From assembly GCA_963625655.1 (NCBI GenBank), contig CAVFTS010000015.1, positions 1-42,998 on the forward strand: 42,998 nucleotides of DNA, written 5' to 3'. The notes under the pieces are model-generated. The model made no database searches, had not been told where the DNA came from, and worked only from the letters and a program-made list of their open reading frames with translations. Position numbers and translations under genes: made by a program. This DNA comes from F23-B02 sp963625655 (lineage in GTDB: Bacteria; Bacillota; Clostridia; Oscillospirales; Oscillospiraceae). Shown piece by piece: positions 1 to 9,266 of this stretch (positions are counted from its first letter, which is position 1; each line of letters starts with the position of its first letter).

Positions 1-111
1 AATCTCCGTCCTCGCAAATGCCTTCGTTGGCGTACTCCCTTCGAGTCCTTTTTCAATACTTCGTTGCACTTAACTTGACAATGCAAGGCATGACTTTTTT
101 GACACGCACCG
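1..111. other. Unassigned window edge, possible intergenic repeat
   Basis: No gene is supported here. The stretch ends in a T-run followed by GACACGC (about 95-107), and the same word occurs at 22068-22080, in both cases just upstream of a hairpin terminator that ends a minus-strand gene. It could be the edge of a repeated intergenic element, but one window cannot show that. Confidence 0.3.
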
Positions 112-143
112 AAAAAACGGACATCTCACGATGTCCGTTTTTT
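112..143. terminator. Bidirectional intrinsic terminator
   Basis: A perfect 14-bp stem (112-125 with 130-143) and a 4-nt loop, with A-run and T-run ends, so it can work on both strands. It lies just after the stop of the minus-strand aminotransferase gene. Confidence 0.85.
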
Positions 144-156
144 CATGCATTTTGCT

Positions 157-1353
157 TTACTTGTTCTTTGCGTTATATGCCTCAATGCCCTTCTTGAGAA
201 GCTCCATGGAGCGCTTTATGTCGTCCTTGTTGATGACATACGCCATGCGGATCTCGTTAACGCCGGTGTGCGGGGTCTTGTAGAAGCTCTCGGCGGGGGT
301 GAACATCAGGGTGTCGCCGTTATCGTCCCACTCCTGAAGCATAAACATCTGGAGCTTTTCGGCATCGTCAACGGGCAGTGCCGCCATGACGTAGAATGCG
401 CCCTTCGGCTCGGAATATACGACGCCGGGAATCTGCTTTAAGCCCTCGACGAGGGTATCCTTGCGCTCCTTGTACTCCTTGCGGACTGCGTCGAAGTATT
501 CGGGGCCTACGCCGTACAGCGCAGCGGAAGCGATCTGGTCTATCGTGGAGGCGCACAGTCTGCCCTGGCACCACTTCATTGCGTGATTATACAGCTCCTT
601 GTTGCGGGTTATCATGCAGCCGATGCGGGCGCCGCAGGCGGAGAAGCGCTTGGAAACGGAGTCGATGACGACCACGTTGTCCTCGTATCCCTCAAGCTGC
701 AGAAGGCTCATAAGCGGCTCGCCGCCGTACACGAACTCACGGTAGACCTCGTCGCCGATGATGAAGAGGTCATGCTCCTTTGCGATGTCCGCCATGAGCT
801 TCAGCTCCTCGGCGGTGAGGATGGTGCCGGTGGGGTTGCCGGGGTTCGTGAACATTATCGCACGGGTATGCTCGTTGATGCATGCCTCGACCCTCTCACG
901 AATGGCGAACCTGTAGCCTTCTTCGGGCTTGGTGGTGATGGGACGCACCGTTGCTCCGGTGAGGGTCACGAAGGTGCTGTAGTTGGGGTAGAAGGGTTCG
1001 GGAATAATGATTTCGTCGCCCTCGTCAAGTATGGAGCTGAGCACTATCTGCAGCGCCTCGGAGCCGCCGGTGGAGATGAGAACCTGCTTGTTGGTTATGG
1101 GAGCGCCGATCTTGCCGTAGTAATCGACGACGGCGTCAATCATCACGGGGACGCCGTCGGACGGAGCATATGCCAGAACGGGCTGAGAAAAGTCCTTTAC
1201 CGCCTCGAAATAAGCCTTGGGAGTGGCAATATCGGGCTGACCGATATTAAGATGATATAGCTTTTTGCCCTGCTTTGCTGCCTCGTTCGCATAGGGAGCA
1301 AACTTTCTCATGGGAGAAAGCCCGCATTTTTCGATCTTTCCGGAAAATTTCAT
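157..1353 (-). CDS. Pyridoxal-phosphate-dependent class I/II aminotransferase
   Basis: 398 residues, full length for fold-type I aminotransferases of the aspartate/aromatic group. Visible motifs are NPGNPTG at about 170-176, the cofactor-binding Asp201 in IIGDEVY, and the Schiff-base lysine at about Lys235 in DSVSKRFS followed by the GARIG phosphate-binding stretch. It should transfer amino groups between an amino acid and 2-oxoglutarate in the cytoplasm; the substrate cannot be read from sequence, though aspartate is a reasonable guess. The start MKFSGKIEKC is preferred over an in-frame ATG 12 codons upstream because AAAGGA sits about 10 nt before it. It is a single gene with its own promoter (1510-1538) and terminator, divergent from addB. 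Confidence 0.9.
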   Translation of the reverse strand: MKFSGKIEKCGLSPMRKFAPYANEAAKQGKKLYHLNIGQPDIATPKAYFEAVKDFSQPVLAYAPSDGVPVMIDAVVDYYGKIGAPITNKQVLISTGGSEALQIVLSSILDEGDEIIIPEPFYPNYSTFVTLTGATVRPITTKPEEGYRFAIRERVEACINEHTRAIMFTNPGNPTGTILTAEELKLMADIAKEHDLFIIGDEVYREFVYGGEPLMSLLQLEGYEDNVVVIDSVSKRFSACGARIGCMITRNKELYNHAMKWCQGRLCASTIDQIASAALYGVGPEYFDAVRKEYKERKDTLVEGLKQIPGVVYSEPKGAFYVMAALPVDDAEKLQMFMLQEWDDNGDTLMFTPAESFYKTPHTGVNEIRMAYVINKDDIKRSMELLKKGIEAYNAKNK

Positions 1354-1509
1354 TGGATAAGATTCCTTTCTCTTAAGAATATTTTGCACCTCTGCAAAAT
1401 CACAAAGTCCGATTTGGGTAGGTTTTGCATCGAAATCGGTGCGATTCGCAAGTCGGCGGTTGCTGTTTTTGTGGAAAACAAATATATTTTTGTTTTCACT
1501 AACTCGTTT

Positions 1510-1538
1510 ATTTTATCATTATGCCTAAGTCTTGGCAA
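1510..1538 (-). promoter_or_regulatory. Sigma-A promoter of the aminotransferase gene
   Basis: On the minus strand, TTGCCA (1533-1538), a 17-nt spacer and TAAAAT (1510-1515). It gives a leader of about 150 nt before the start at 1353. Confidence 0.6.
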
Positions 1539-1602
1539 CAGCTTAATTGCAAAAAAGATTGTCTATTTTTCGTCACATTCGCCGACGGCATCTTTCTGCG
1601 TA

Positions 1603-1631
1603 TTGCGGTACGGCTGCAAATTTGATACAAT
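1603..1631 (+). promoter_or_regulatory. Sigma-A promoter of addBA
   Basis: TTGCGG (1603-1608), a 17-nt spacer and TACAAT (1626-1631). The expected transcript start is near 1638, a short leader before the addB ATG at 1656. Confidence 0.65.
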
Positions 1632-1655
1632 ACAGGCAATAGGATGGTGCTTTAA

Positions 1656-4600
1656 ATGCTACGAATTTTCAGCGGCAGAGCCGGAACCGGCAAAACCGCC
1701 GCAATAATGAACGAAATAAAACAGTCGGTGCAGGCAGGCTCCGGCAGAAGCATCCTCATCGTGCCCGAGCAGTACAGTCACGAGGCCGAACGTGAGCTTT
1801 GCTCCGTCTGCGGGGACTCTCTTTCGCTGTACGGCGAGGTGCTCAGCTTTACGGGTCTTGCCCGAAAGCTGAGCGCCGAGTTCGGCGGCGGCGCCGCGCC
1901 CGTCATTGACAAGGGCGGTCGGCTTCTGTGTATGGCGCTTGCGGTCGAGGGCTTGTCGTCAAGGCTCAGGGTCTACTCTGCCGCACGGAAGCGTGCGGAG
2001 CTTCAGAATGCGCTGCTGCGTGAGCTTGACGCTCTCAAGGCGTCGTGCATAAGCACGGAGCGGCTTTTTGAGGCATCCGCCGAATGCGAGGGGCTTTTGT
2101 CCGACAAGCTTTACGACCTTTCCCTCGTGCTTGAGGCTTATGACGCCGTGACCGCAAGCTGCGGCATCGACCCCTCCGACCGTCTCGGCATCCTTGCCAA
2201 CAGGATCTCCGACACCGGCTTCGGCGCCGGAATAAGCGTCTATATCGACGGCTTTACGGACTTCACCGCACAGGAGCGCCGCATCATCGAAGCGCTGCTG
2301 CTAAACAACGCCGAGGTCTGCGTCTGCCTCGGCTGTGACGGGCTTTCCGGCGGCAGCGAGGTGTTCGAGCCGGGCAGACTGACGGCACGGCACTTCCTCG
2401 CCTTCGCCGAGGCAAACGGCATCCCGCACTTTGTCGGCGTTTTCGACTCGACGGGCGCAAAGGCTCCCGCACTCTGCGAGCTTGGCGAGAGTCTGTTTGA
2501 ATACTCCTCGAAGCGCAGTGAATCAAATGGCGACTGCATATCGCTGCGTGTCGCAAACGGCATTGCGGCAGAGTGCGAATTTGCGGCGGCGACGGCAAAG
2601 CGTCTCGTCATGGACGGCTGCCGCTGGCGTGACATCGCCATTGCCGTCAGAGGCTTTGAGGACTATCGTCCGGAGCTTGAGTGCATGCTCTCGCACTACG
2701 GCGTCCCCTTCTATTCGAGCCGAAAAACGGACATATTCACCCGCCCCCTGCCGGCGCTCATTTCGGCGGCATACGAGATAATCGGCGGCGGCTGGGAGGC
2801 AGACGACATATTCGATTACCTCCGCACCGGGCTTGCGGGGCTTTCCCCCGACGAGACGGACGAGCTTGAAAACTACGTCATCATGTGGCAGCTCCGAGGA
2901 AACGCATGGCGCAAGGACACCGACTGGCGGCTGCACCCGGACGGCTTCGGCGGCGAATACGACGAATCGGCGACAACCCGCCTTGACAGGATAAACGCTC
3001 TGCGCCGCCGTGTTACGGCTCCGCTCCTTCACTTTGAGGAGCGCAGTCTTTCCGCCGCCACCGCTGCGGAACAGGCGGAGTCGCTGGCGCAGCTTCTCAC
3101 GGAGCTTGAGCTTGACAGGCGGCTTGACGAGAAAACGGAGCTTTTGAAGGCATCCGGTGAAAGAACCGCTGCGCAGGAATATGCTCAGCTTTGGGACATT
3201 TGCGCAGGCGCTCTGGAGCAGTGCGCCTCGATACTCGGCGACAGCGCCTCGGACGCCTCCTACTTCGGCAGGCTGTTTATCAGCGTCCTGTCAAAATACG
3301 ACGTCGGCAGCATCCCCGCCGGGCTTGACGTATGCTCGGTCGGCGACTTTGACCGTATGCGCCGCAGAAGGATAAAGCATCTTTTCATTCTCGGCGCAGA
3401 CGACGAGCGTCTGCCCTCGCAGAACGCCGAGCCGGGGCTTTTCAGCGACGACGAAAAGCAGCGGCTAAAGGAGCTGAGCCTTGAGCTCGGCGGCATGGGC
3501 GACAGCGAGCTTTGGCGTGAATTTTCACTCATATACAACACCGTGAGCCTGCCCTCGGACACGCTCACGCTCGTGTACTCCGCCTTCGACCGCAGCGGCG
3601 AAGGGCAGCGTCCCTCGATCATCGTAAACAGAGCGGCGGCGCTTTTCGGGCTTACGCCGCAGGCTGTCAATGTCTCGGAGCTGAGGCTCCTCTCACCTGC
3701 GCCCCTGCTCGATGCGGCGGCTGCGGCATTAAGCGGCAGCGGCGGCACGGCGGCATACGCCGTCTGCCGTAAGCGATATCCGAACGAAACGGAGAAGCTC
3801 ATTGCCGCCGCGGAGCTTAAACGGGGCAGCCTTTCGCCCGACGCCGTGCATGCGCTGTACGGCGACAGGCTTCGCCTTTCCGCTTCGAGGATAGACCTCT
3901 TTGCCTCCTGCCGCTTCGGCTACTTCATGCGCTACGGCTTAAAGGCAAAGCCCCGTGAGCCTGCGGGCTTTACCCCGCCGGAGCTCGGCACCTTCATGCA
4001 CTTCGTGCTTGAGCGCACCGCCTCGGCCGTCATGGAGGCGGGCGGCTTTAAGAAGGTCGGCGACTCGGAGCTTGACGCTCTGACCGACCGCTTCGTCGGC
4101 GAGTATATCAGAGACAATCTCAACGATTTCCGTGAGCGCTCAAAGCGCTTTGAATATCTTTTCCGTCGGCTCATCCGTGACGTTCGACGTATCGTCCGTG
4201 ACACGGCATCGGAGCTGCGCTGCTCGGACTTTGTGCCGCTGTCCTTTGAGCTTGACATGGGCAGGGAGAAAAATCTTCCCCCCATCCGTCTCGGCAGAGG
4301 CGAGGACACGCTGACGCTCACGGGCATCGTCGACCGTGTTGACGGCTGGGTACACGACGGCAGGCTTTACCTCCGTGTGGTCGATTACAAAACCGGACGC
4401 AAGAGCTTTTCGCTCTCCGACGTGTGGTACGGCATGAACCTGCAAATGCTGCTGTACCTGTTCAGCCTGTGCCGCAACGGTGAGCGGCTCTACGGCAGGG
4501 AGACAGTTCCTGCGGGCGTTTTGTACGTTCCGGCACGGGACGTTACGCTGTCCTCCCCCGCCGAGCCGAGTGAGGACTCAGCGGCAAAAAAGCGTGCCTC

Positions 4601-4982
4601 CGAGCTTAAGCGCAGCGGCCTGCTGCTCGGCGATCCCGATGTACTCGGCGCCATGGAGCACGGCGATGCGCCGAGGTATCTGCCGATAAGCATCCGCGGC
4701 GGCAAGCCGACGGGCGACAGCTTGGCAAGCGCAGAGCAGCTCGGCCTGCTCGCCCGTCACCTTGAGGACACGCTGACGGGCATGGCGTCCGAGCTCAGGC
4801 GGGGCAGCATTGCGGCCGACCCCTTCTATCGCACTCAGCAGGAGACCGCCTGCACCTATTGCAAATACCTCGAAGCCTGTCGCTTCAGCGACGGCGAAAA
4901 CGGAGAATGTCACCGCAGACTGCCGAAGCTTCCGGCAAGCCGGGTGTGGAACTACATGGAAGGCGGTGAGCAGGATGGCTGA
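1656..4982 (+). CDS. addB: ATP-dependent helicase/nuclease subunit AddB
   Basis: 1108 residues, close to the usual AddB length. AddB pairs with AddA to resect double-strand breaks and load RecA, the Firmicute counterpart of RecBCD. The N-terminus has a Walker A motif GRAGTGKT (7-14) in an otherwise degenerate helicase region, followed by VPEQYS as in AddB proteins. The C-terminal nuclease domain has VVDYKTG with Asp910 and Lys912. The four iron-sulfur cysteines are present: Cys752, then Cys1066, Cys1069 and Cys1075, the AddB arrangement of one early cysteine and a distal cluster. The start has only a weak AGG upstream. The stop overlaps addA by 8 nt, which suggests translational coupling. Confidence 0.95.
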   Translation: MLRIFSGRAGTGKTAAIMNEIKQSVQAGSGRSILIVPEQYSHEAERELCSVCGDSLSLYGEVLSFTGLARKLSAEFGGGAAPVIDKGGRLLCMALAVEGLSSRLRVYSAARKRAELQNALLRELDALKASCISTERLFEASAECEGLLSDKLYDLSLVLEAYDAVTASCGIDPSDRLGILANRISDTGFGAGISVYIDGFTDFTAQERRIIEALLLNNAEVCVCLGCDGLSGGSEVFEPGRLTARHFLAFAEANGIPHFVGVFDSTGAKAPALCELGESLFEYSSKRSESNGDCISLRVANGIAAECEFAAATAKRLVMDGCRWRDIAIAVRGFEDYRPELECMLSHYGVPFYSSRKTDIFTRPLPALISAAYEIIGGGWEADDIFDYLRTGLAGLSPDETDELENYVIMWQLRGNAWRKDTDWRLHPDGFGGEYDESATTRLDRINALRRRVTAPLLHFEERSLSAATAAEQAESLAQLLTELELDRRLDEKTELLKASGERTAAQEYAQLWDICAGALEQCASILGDSASDASYFGRLFISVLSKYDVGSIPAGLDVCSVGDFDRMRRRRIKHLFILGADDERLPSQNAEPGLFSDDEKQRLKELSLELGGMGDSELWREFSLIYNTVSLPSDTLTLVYSAFDRSGEGQRPSIIVNRAAALFGLTPQAVNVSELRLLSPAPLLDAAAAALSGSGGTAAYAVCRKRYPNETEKLIAAAELKRGSLSPDAVHALYGDRLRLSASRIDLFASCRFGYFMRYGLKAKPREPAGFTPPELGTFMHFVLERTASAVMEAGGFKKVGDSELDALTDRFVGEYIRDNLNDFRERSKRFEYLFRRLIRDVRRIVRDTASELRCSDFVPLSFELDMGREKNLPPIRLGRGEDTLTLTGIVDRVDGWVHDGRLYLRVVDYKTGRKSFSLSDVWYGMNLQMLLYLFSLCRNGERLYGRETVPAGVLYVPARDVTLSSPAEPSEDSAAKKRASELKRSGLLLGDPDVLGAMEHGDAPRYLPISIRGGKPTGDSLASAEQLGLLARHLEDTLTGMASELRRGSIAADPFYRTQQETACTYCKYLEACRFSDGENGECHRRLPKLPASRVWNYMEGGEQDG

Positions 4983-7900
4983 GTTTTCCCCCACCCCGTC
5001 GCAGAAAAGTGCGGTAGAGACCTCCGGGCGCAGCGTCCTTGTATCCGCCGCCGCCGGAAGCGGCAAGACGAGAGTCTTGACCGAGCGCCTGCTCCGCAGC
5101 GTCTGCGAGGGCGGCAACATAGACGAGTACCTCGTGATAACCTTTACGAAAGCGGCGGCTGCGGAGCTTAAAAGCCGCATAGCCGACGAGCTGTCACGCC
5201 GCATCGCAAACGACCCCGAAAACCGGCGTCTGCGTCGGCAGAACGCACTTTGCCGCCGTGCGCAGATAAGCACCATCGACGGCTTCTGCACCGCTCTGCT
5301 GCGTGAAAACTGCCACGCCGCCGGGCTTTCGCCGGAGTTTCGGGTCATCGAGGAGGACAGGGCGCTGCCCCTGCGCCAGCGCATAATGGACCGTGTGCTT
5401 GAGGAGCGCTACGAGGACCCCGACGACGATTTCCTCCTGCTTGCCGACACCGTGGGCAGGGGCAGGGACGATTCACGCCTTGCCTCCCTTGCGCTCGAAG
5501 TACATCGCAAAATGCAGAGCCACGCCCGCCCGGAGCTTTGGGCACGGGAGCAGCTTCGGCTGTACGAGAGCGCCGAGGGCGACGCTTCCGACACGCCCTA
5601 CGGCAGGGAGATAATGCGCAGGGTCTCGGATTCTGCGGCGTACTATGCCGACCTGCTCTCCGAGCTTGCGGCAAAGGCGGAGAGGGAGCCTGCCATAAGC
5701 AAGGCTTACGGCGCTTCGCTCGACGCTGTCGCAACGGCTCTGCGTGACCTGAATCGTGCGCTTTCCGTGTCGTGGGATAAGGCCGCAAACGCTCTGCCGA
5801 TAGAGTTCCCCCGACTCGGCACGCTTCGCAATTCCCCCGACCCGGAGCTTTCGGAACGGATAAAGGAGGTCTGGAACGCCTGCAAGGACGAGGCGAAGGG
5901 CTATGCGGAGCTTATGCCCGCTCCCTCCAAGAAGCTCATGCGTGAGCTGCGTGAGACTGCACCCGCCATGCGTGCGCTGATCGCTCTCACCTTTGATTTT
6001 GACCGTGCCTACACCGTCGAAAAGCGCCGCCGCAGCGAGGTCGATTTTGCCGACCTTGAGCATATGGCGGTGCGCCTGCTCACGGACTCCGACGGAACCC
6101 CCACCCCGACGGCGCTCGCCGTGGGACGGCGCTTCCGTGAGATCATGGTCGACGAGTATCAGGACGTAAACGGCGTTCAGGACACGATATTCCGTGCGCT
6201 CTCCTCCGAGGGCAACAATCTCTTTATGGTCGGCGACGTAAAGCAGTCCATCTATCGCTTCCGCCTTGCCGATCCCGGCATCTTCACCGAAAAGTATCTG
6301 CACTACGCAGACCTCGATGCCGCCCGCCCTAATGACCCCGTGCGCATCATGCTGCGAGAGAACTTCCGCTCACGGCGTGAGGTCATCTCCGCCGTAAACA
6401 GCGTTTTCTCCTGCTGTATGTCGGAGAAGCTGGGTGAGATCGACTACGACGAAAACGCCATGCTGCGTGCTGCGGCAGACTACCCCGGCACCGTTTGTCT
6501 GCCGGAAATGACACTCTACCCGCTCCCCGACTCCGACGACGAGGACACCCCCGGCAAGACCGAGCTTGAGGCGGCAGCCGTCGCCGCAAGGATACGAAAG
6601 CTCGTGGACAGCGCTCTCCCCGTGACCGCAAACGGCGTCGTGAGGCCGCTGCGCTACGGCGATATTGCCATTCTGATGCGCTCGGCAAACAGCGTCGGGC
6701 AGGTCTACCGCCGTGAGCTTGTAAAAGCCGGCGTCCCCGTCGCCGGAGGGCTGCAAAGCGGCTTTTTCGCCTCCGTCGAGATCTCGACGCTCATAAGTCT
6801 GCTCGGTGTCATCGACAACCCGCACCAGGACATTCCGCTCATCGCCGCTCTGCGCTCACCCGTGTTCGGCTTTAACGCCGACGAGCTGTCGCAGATCCGT
6901 GCCTGCCGCCCGAACGACGACTTCTACACGGCGCTGTGCGCCCGTGCCGAGGAAGACGAAAAGTGTGCGGACTTCCTTGCGCTTCTTGCCGCTTTGCGTG
7001 AGAAAGCCTCGGAATCCGACACCTCTGCGCTGCTGTGGCACATCTACCGTGAGACCGACATCATACCCGTCTGCACCGCTCTCGGTGACGGCGAGGAGCG
7101 TCGGCGCAATCTGCTGCTCATGCACGAGTATGCGAAACGCTTTACGCAAAGCGGCTTTTACGGGCTGCGCCGCTTTGTGCGCTGGCTTTTAAAGCTCTCC
7201 GAACGCAGCGACGAGCCCGGCAAGGGCGAGGCCGGCAACGCCGTGCAGATAATGACCGTACACAAATCGAAGGGGCTTGAGTTCCCCGTCGTGTTCCTGT
7301 GCGACACCGCAAAGCGCTTTAACAAAAACGACTTCCGCTCCCCCGTTTTGGTGCATCCGGAGCTTGGGCTTGCGCCGAAGTACACCGACCTTGAGCGTCG
7401 GCTTGAGTACCCGACCCTTGCGTTCAACGCCGTGAAGCTTCGCTCGGAGAGCGAGCTGCTGTCCGAGGAAATGCGGCTTTTGTACGTTGCTCTCACCCGT
7501 GCAAAGGAGTACCTCTTTGTGACCGCCGCAATGAAGGATCCCGAAAAGAAGCTCGCAAAGCTCACGTCCTGCGCCGACTTTCCCGCTCCGCCGGAGGAGC
7601 TGCGGCGGGCGTCCTGCCTTGCCGACTGGCTCATCGCCGCCTGTCTTGCCGACGGCGGGGAGAATATACGGCTAAACGTCTCCGCTCCCGACCGCATAAG
7701 CACGGGCGAGGAGTGCGTGAGGATCACGCAAGGCGACGTCGATGCGGAGCTCAAACGCCGCATCGAGGAAAATCTCGACTATGTTTACCCTCACGCCGCA
7801 GCGGAGAGACTGCCGAGCAAGCTCACCGCAACCGAGCTTAAAGACGAACCCGACCTTGAGGCGCAGGCGCTTGCGCCGTCGCCGAAGTCAAGCTTCCGTC

Positions 7901-8454
7901 TGCCGGGGCTTCGGGGTTCGGAAAAGCTCACCCCCGCCGAGAGGGGTACCGCAACGCACCTCGTGCTTCAGTACATGGACTACAAAAAGGCTTGCGGCCT
8001 TGCGTCCGTAAAGGACGAGATCTCTCGGCTCTGCGCCTCCGGCTTTATCACCGCCGAGCAGGCCGAGGTCGTGGACGCCAACGTCATTCTGCGGCTTTTC
8101 GCCTCCGAAACGGGGCGCAGGATACTGTCCTGCGACGAGCTTCGGCGTGAGTTCCGCTTCTCGCTTTTGGCGCCGAGCGGACTGTTCTTCCCGGAAAGCG
8201 GCGGCGAGGAGGTCCTGCTTCAGGGCGTCATGGACTGCTGCATCGAGGAGGACGGTCATCTTACGGTCATCGACTACAAAACCGACCGTGTGCGTGGCAA
8301 TGCGCTGACCGAGAGAGCAAAGCTCTATTCCGGCCAGCTTCGTGCATACGCCTACGCCGCCGAGCATATATTCGGCAAACCGCTCCGTGAGTGTGTGCTG
8401 TACTTTTTGTCCGACGGCACGGCGGTGCATTTCCCCGCCGAGGAGCTTCTTTAA
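4975..8454 (+). CDS. addA: ATP-dependent helicase/nuclease subunit AddA
   Basis: 1159 residues, a UvrD-type superfamily 1 helicase fused to a RecB-like nuclease, acting with AddB in break repair. Motifs in order: Walker A AAAGSGKT (25-32), Walker B VDEYQD (Asp393-Glu394), VGDVKQSIYRFR (motif III), LRENFRS (motif IV), TVHKSKGLEFPVVF (motif V), LLYVALTRAK (motif VI), and the C-terminal nuclease VIDYKTDR with Asp1100 and Lys1102. The ATG at 4975 lies inside the end of addB and is preceded by GGCGGTGAG, so it is preferred over in-frame starts further upstream in addB. A hairpin follows directly after the stop. Confidence 0.96.
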   Translation: MAEFSPTPSQKSAVETSGRSVLVSAAAGSGKTRVLTERLLRSVCEGGNIDEYLVITFTKAAAAELKSRIADELSRRIANDPENRRLRRQNALCRRAQISTIDGFCTALLRENCHAAGLSPEFRVIEEDRALPLRQRIMDRVLEERYEDPDDDFLLLADTVGRGRDDSRLASLALEVHRKMQSHARPELWAREQLRLYESAEGDASDTPYGREIMRRVSDSAAYYADLLSELAAKAEREPAISKAYGASLDAVATALRDLNRALSVSWDKAANALPIEFPRLGTLRNSPDPELSERIKEVWNACKDEAKGYAELMPAPSKKLMRELRETAPAMRALIALTFDFDRAYTVEKRRRSEVDFADLEHMAVRLLTDSDGTPTPTALAVGRRFREIMVDEYQDVNGVQDTIFRALSSEGNNLFMVGDVKQSIYRFRLADPGIFTEKYLHYADLDAARPNDPVRIMLRENFRSRREVISAVNSVFSCCMSEKLGEIDYDENAMLRAAADYPGTVCLPEMTLYPLPDSDDEDTPGKTELEAAAVAARIRKLVDSALPVTANGVVRPLRYGDIAILMRSANSVGQVYRRELVKAGVPVAGGLQSGFFASVEISTLISLLGVIDNPHQDIPLIAALRSPVFGFNADELSQIRACRPNDDFYTALCARAEEDEKCADFLALLAALREKASESDTSALLWHIYRETDIIPVCTALGDGEERRRNLLLMHEYAKRFTQSGFYGLRRFVRWLLKLSERSDEPGKGEAGNAVQIMTVHKSKGLEFPVVFLCDTAKRFNKNDFRSPVLVHPELGLAPKYTDLERRLEYPTLAFNAVKLRSESELLSEEMRLLYVALTRAKEYLFVTAAMKDPEKKLAKLTSCADFPAPPEELRRASCLADWLIAACLADGGENIRLNVSAPDRISTGEECVRITQGDVDAELKRRIEENLDYVYPHAAAERLPSKLTATELKDEPDLEAQALAPSPKSSFRLPGLRGSEKLTPAERGTATHLVLQYMDYKKACGLASVKDEISRLCASGFITAEQAEVVDANVILRLFASETGRRILSCDELRREFRFSLLAPSGLFFPESGGEEVLLQGVMDCCIEEDGHLTVIDYKTDRVRGNALTERAKLYSGQLRAYAYAAEHIFGKPLRECVLYFLSDGTAVHFPAEELL

Positions 8455-8480
8455 GCTGACGGGAGCGAACTCCCGTCAGC
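8455..8480 (+). terminator. Hairpin after addA
   Basis: A perfect 11-bp stem (8455-8465 with 8470-8480) and a CGAA loop, directly after the addA stop. The T-run is weak, so termination may be partial. Confidence 0.55.
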
Positions 8481-8486
8481 TTACAC

Positions 8487-8515
8487 TTGAAATTAAACAG
8501 ACTATATGATATTGT
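8487..8515 (+). promoter_or_regulatory. Sigma-A promoter of the YhhN-family gene
   Basis: TTGAAA (8487-8492), a 17-nt spacer and TATTGT (8510-8515), about 35 nt upstream of the start at 8550. Confidence 0.5.
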
Positions 8516-8549
8516 ATTTTAAATCCATTCTTTTTGTAGGAGAGATCAC

Positions 8550-9209
8550 ATGAACTATGCGTTTCTCGCAGTCTTTGTCATCGCATCCGTCATTCACCTG
8601 TACGCAAGCCTAAAGTGCGACAAAAAGCTCCGCGGCATCACGAAGCCCTTCCTGCTGCTTGCCCTCTTGGGCTGGTACGTTTGCAGCGTAACGGATCCCC
8701 TTGCCATCGTTGTCGCCGCAATAATCACGAGCTGGCTCGGCGACGTGCTGCTCATCCCCAAGGGCGTCAAGTGGTTTTCCGTCGGCGGACTGAGCTTCTT
8801 TGCGTCCCACGTCTGTTTCATCGTTGCCTATGCCTGCCACGTTAACTTTTCCGCCATTCCCGTGTGGGCAATAGTCCTCGCCGGAGCGGTGTACGTCGGC
8901 ATAAGCGTCATGCTGTTTACGAGGCTGCGTCCGCATCTGCCGAATCGGCTGTTTCTGCCCATGTTCTTCTACCTGCTCACAAACGGTACCATGAACTGCT
9001 TTGCGCTGTATCAGCTTATTTCGATGCCCTGCCTTGCAGCGGCGGTCACCTTTATCGGTGCGGTACTGTTCTTTGCCTCCGATTCCACGCTGTTCTTCGT
9101 CCGTTTCAAGAAGGACGGTCTTTTAAAGACTCACTTCCTCGTCATGCTGACCTACATACTCGGCGAATTCCTCATCGTGGAGGGCTTTATCCTCCTCGCC
9201 GCACACTGA
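8550..9209 (+). CDS. YhhN/TMEM86-family membrane protein (lysoplasmalogenase-like)
   Basis: 219 residues, almost wholly hydrophobic with about eight membrane segments. The family signature is recognisable: a short N-terminal helix, KLRGITKPFL, then SWLGDVLL and a GGLSFFASHVCFIVAY helix. Animal TMEM86B members hydrolyse lysoplasmalogen vinyl ethers; the family is thought to share fold and conserved acidic residues, but the bacterial activity here is an inference. Plasmalogens are common in anaerobic Clostridia, which makes such a role plausible. AGGAGA lies 7 nt before the ATG. The gene has its own promoter and ends at a strong bidirectional terminator. Confidence 0.82.
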   Translation: MNYAFLAVFVIASVIHLYASLKCDKKLRGITKPFLLLALLGWYVCSVTDPLAIVVAAIITSWLGDVLLIPKGVKWFSVGGLSFFASHVCFIVAYACHVNFSAIPVWAIVLAGAVYVGISVMLFTRLRPHLPNRLFLPMFFYLLTNGTMNCFALYQLISMPCLAAAVTFIGAVLFFASDSTLFFVRFKKDGLLKTHFLVMLTYILGEFLIVEGFILLAAH

Positions 9210-9228
9210 GCAATATAGATATAGATAT

Positions 9229-9266
9229 AAAAATCCCGTCGGTTCACTTGACCCGACGGGATTTTT
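9229..9266. terminator. Bidirectional terminator between convergent genes
   Basis: A perfect 14-bp stem (9229-9242 with 9253-9266) flanked by A-run and T-run. It serves the YhhN-family gene on the plus strand and the hydrolase gene on the minus strand. Confidence 0.85.
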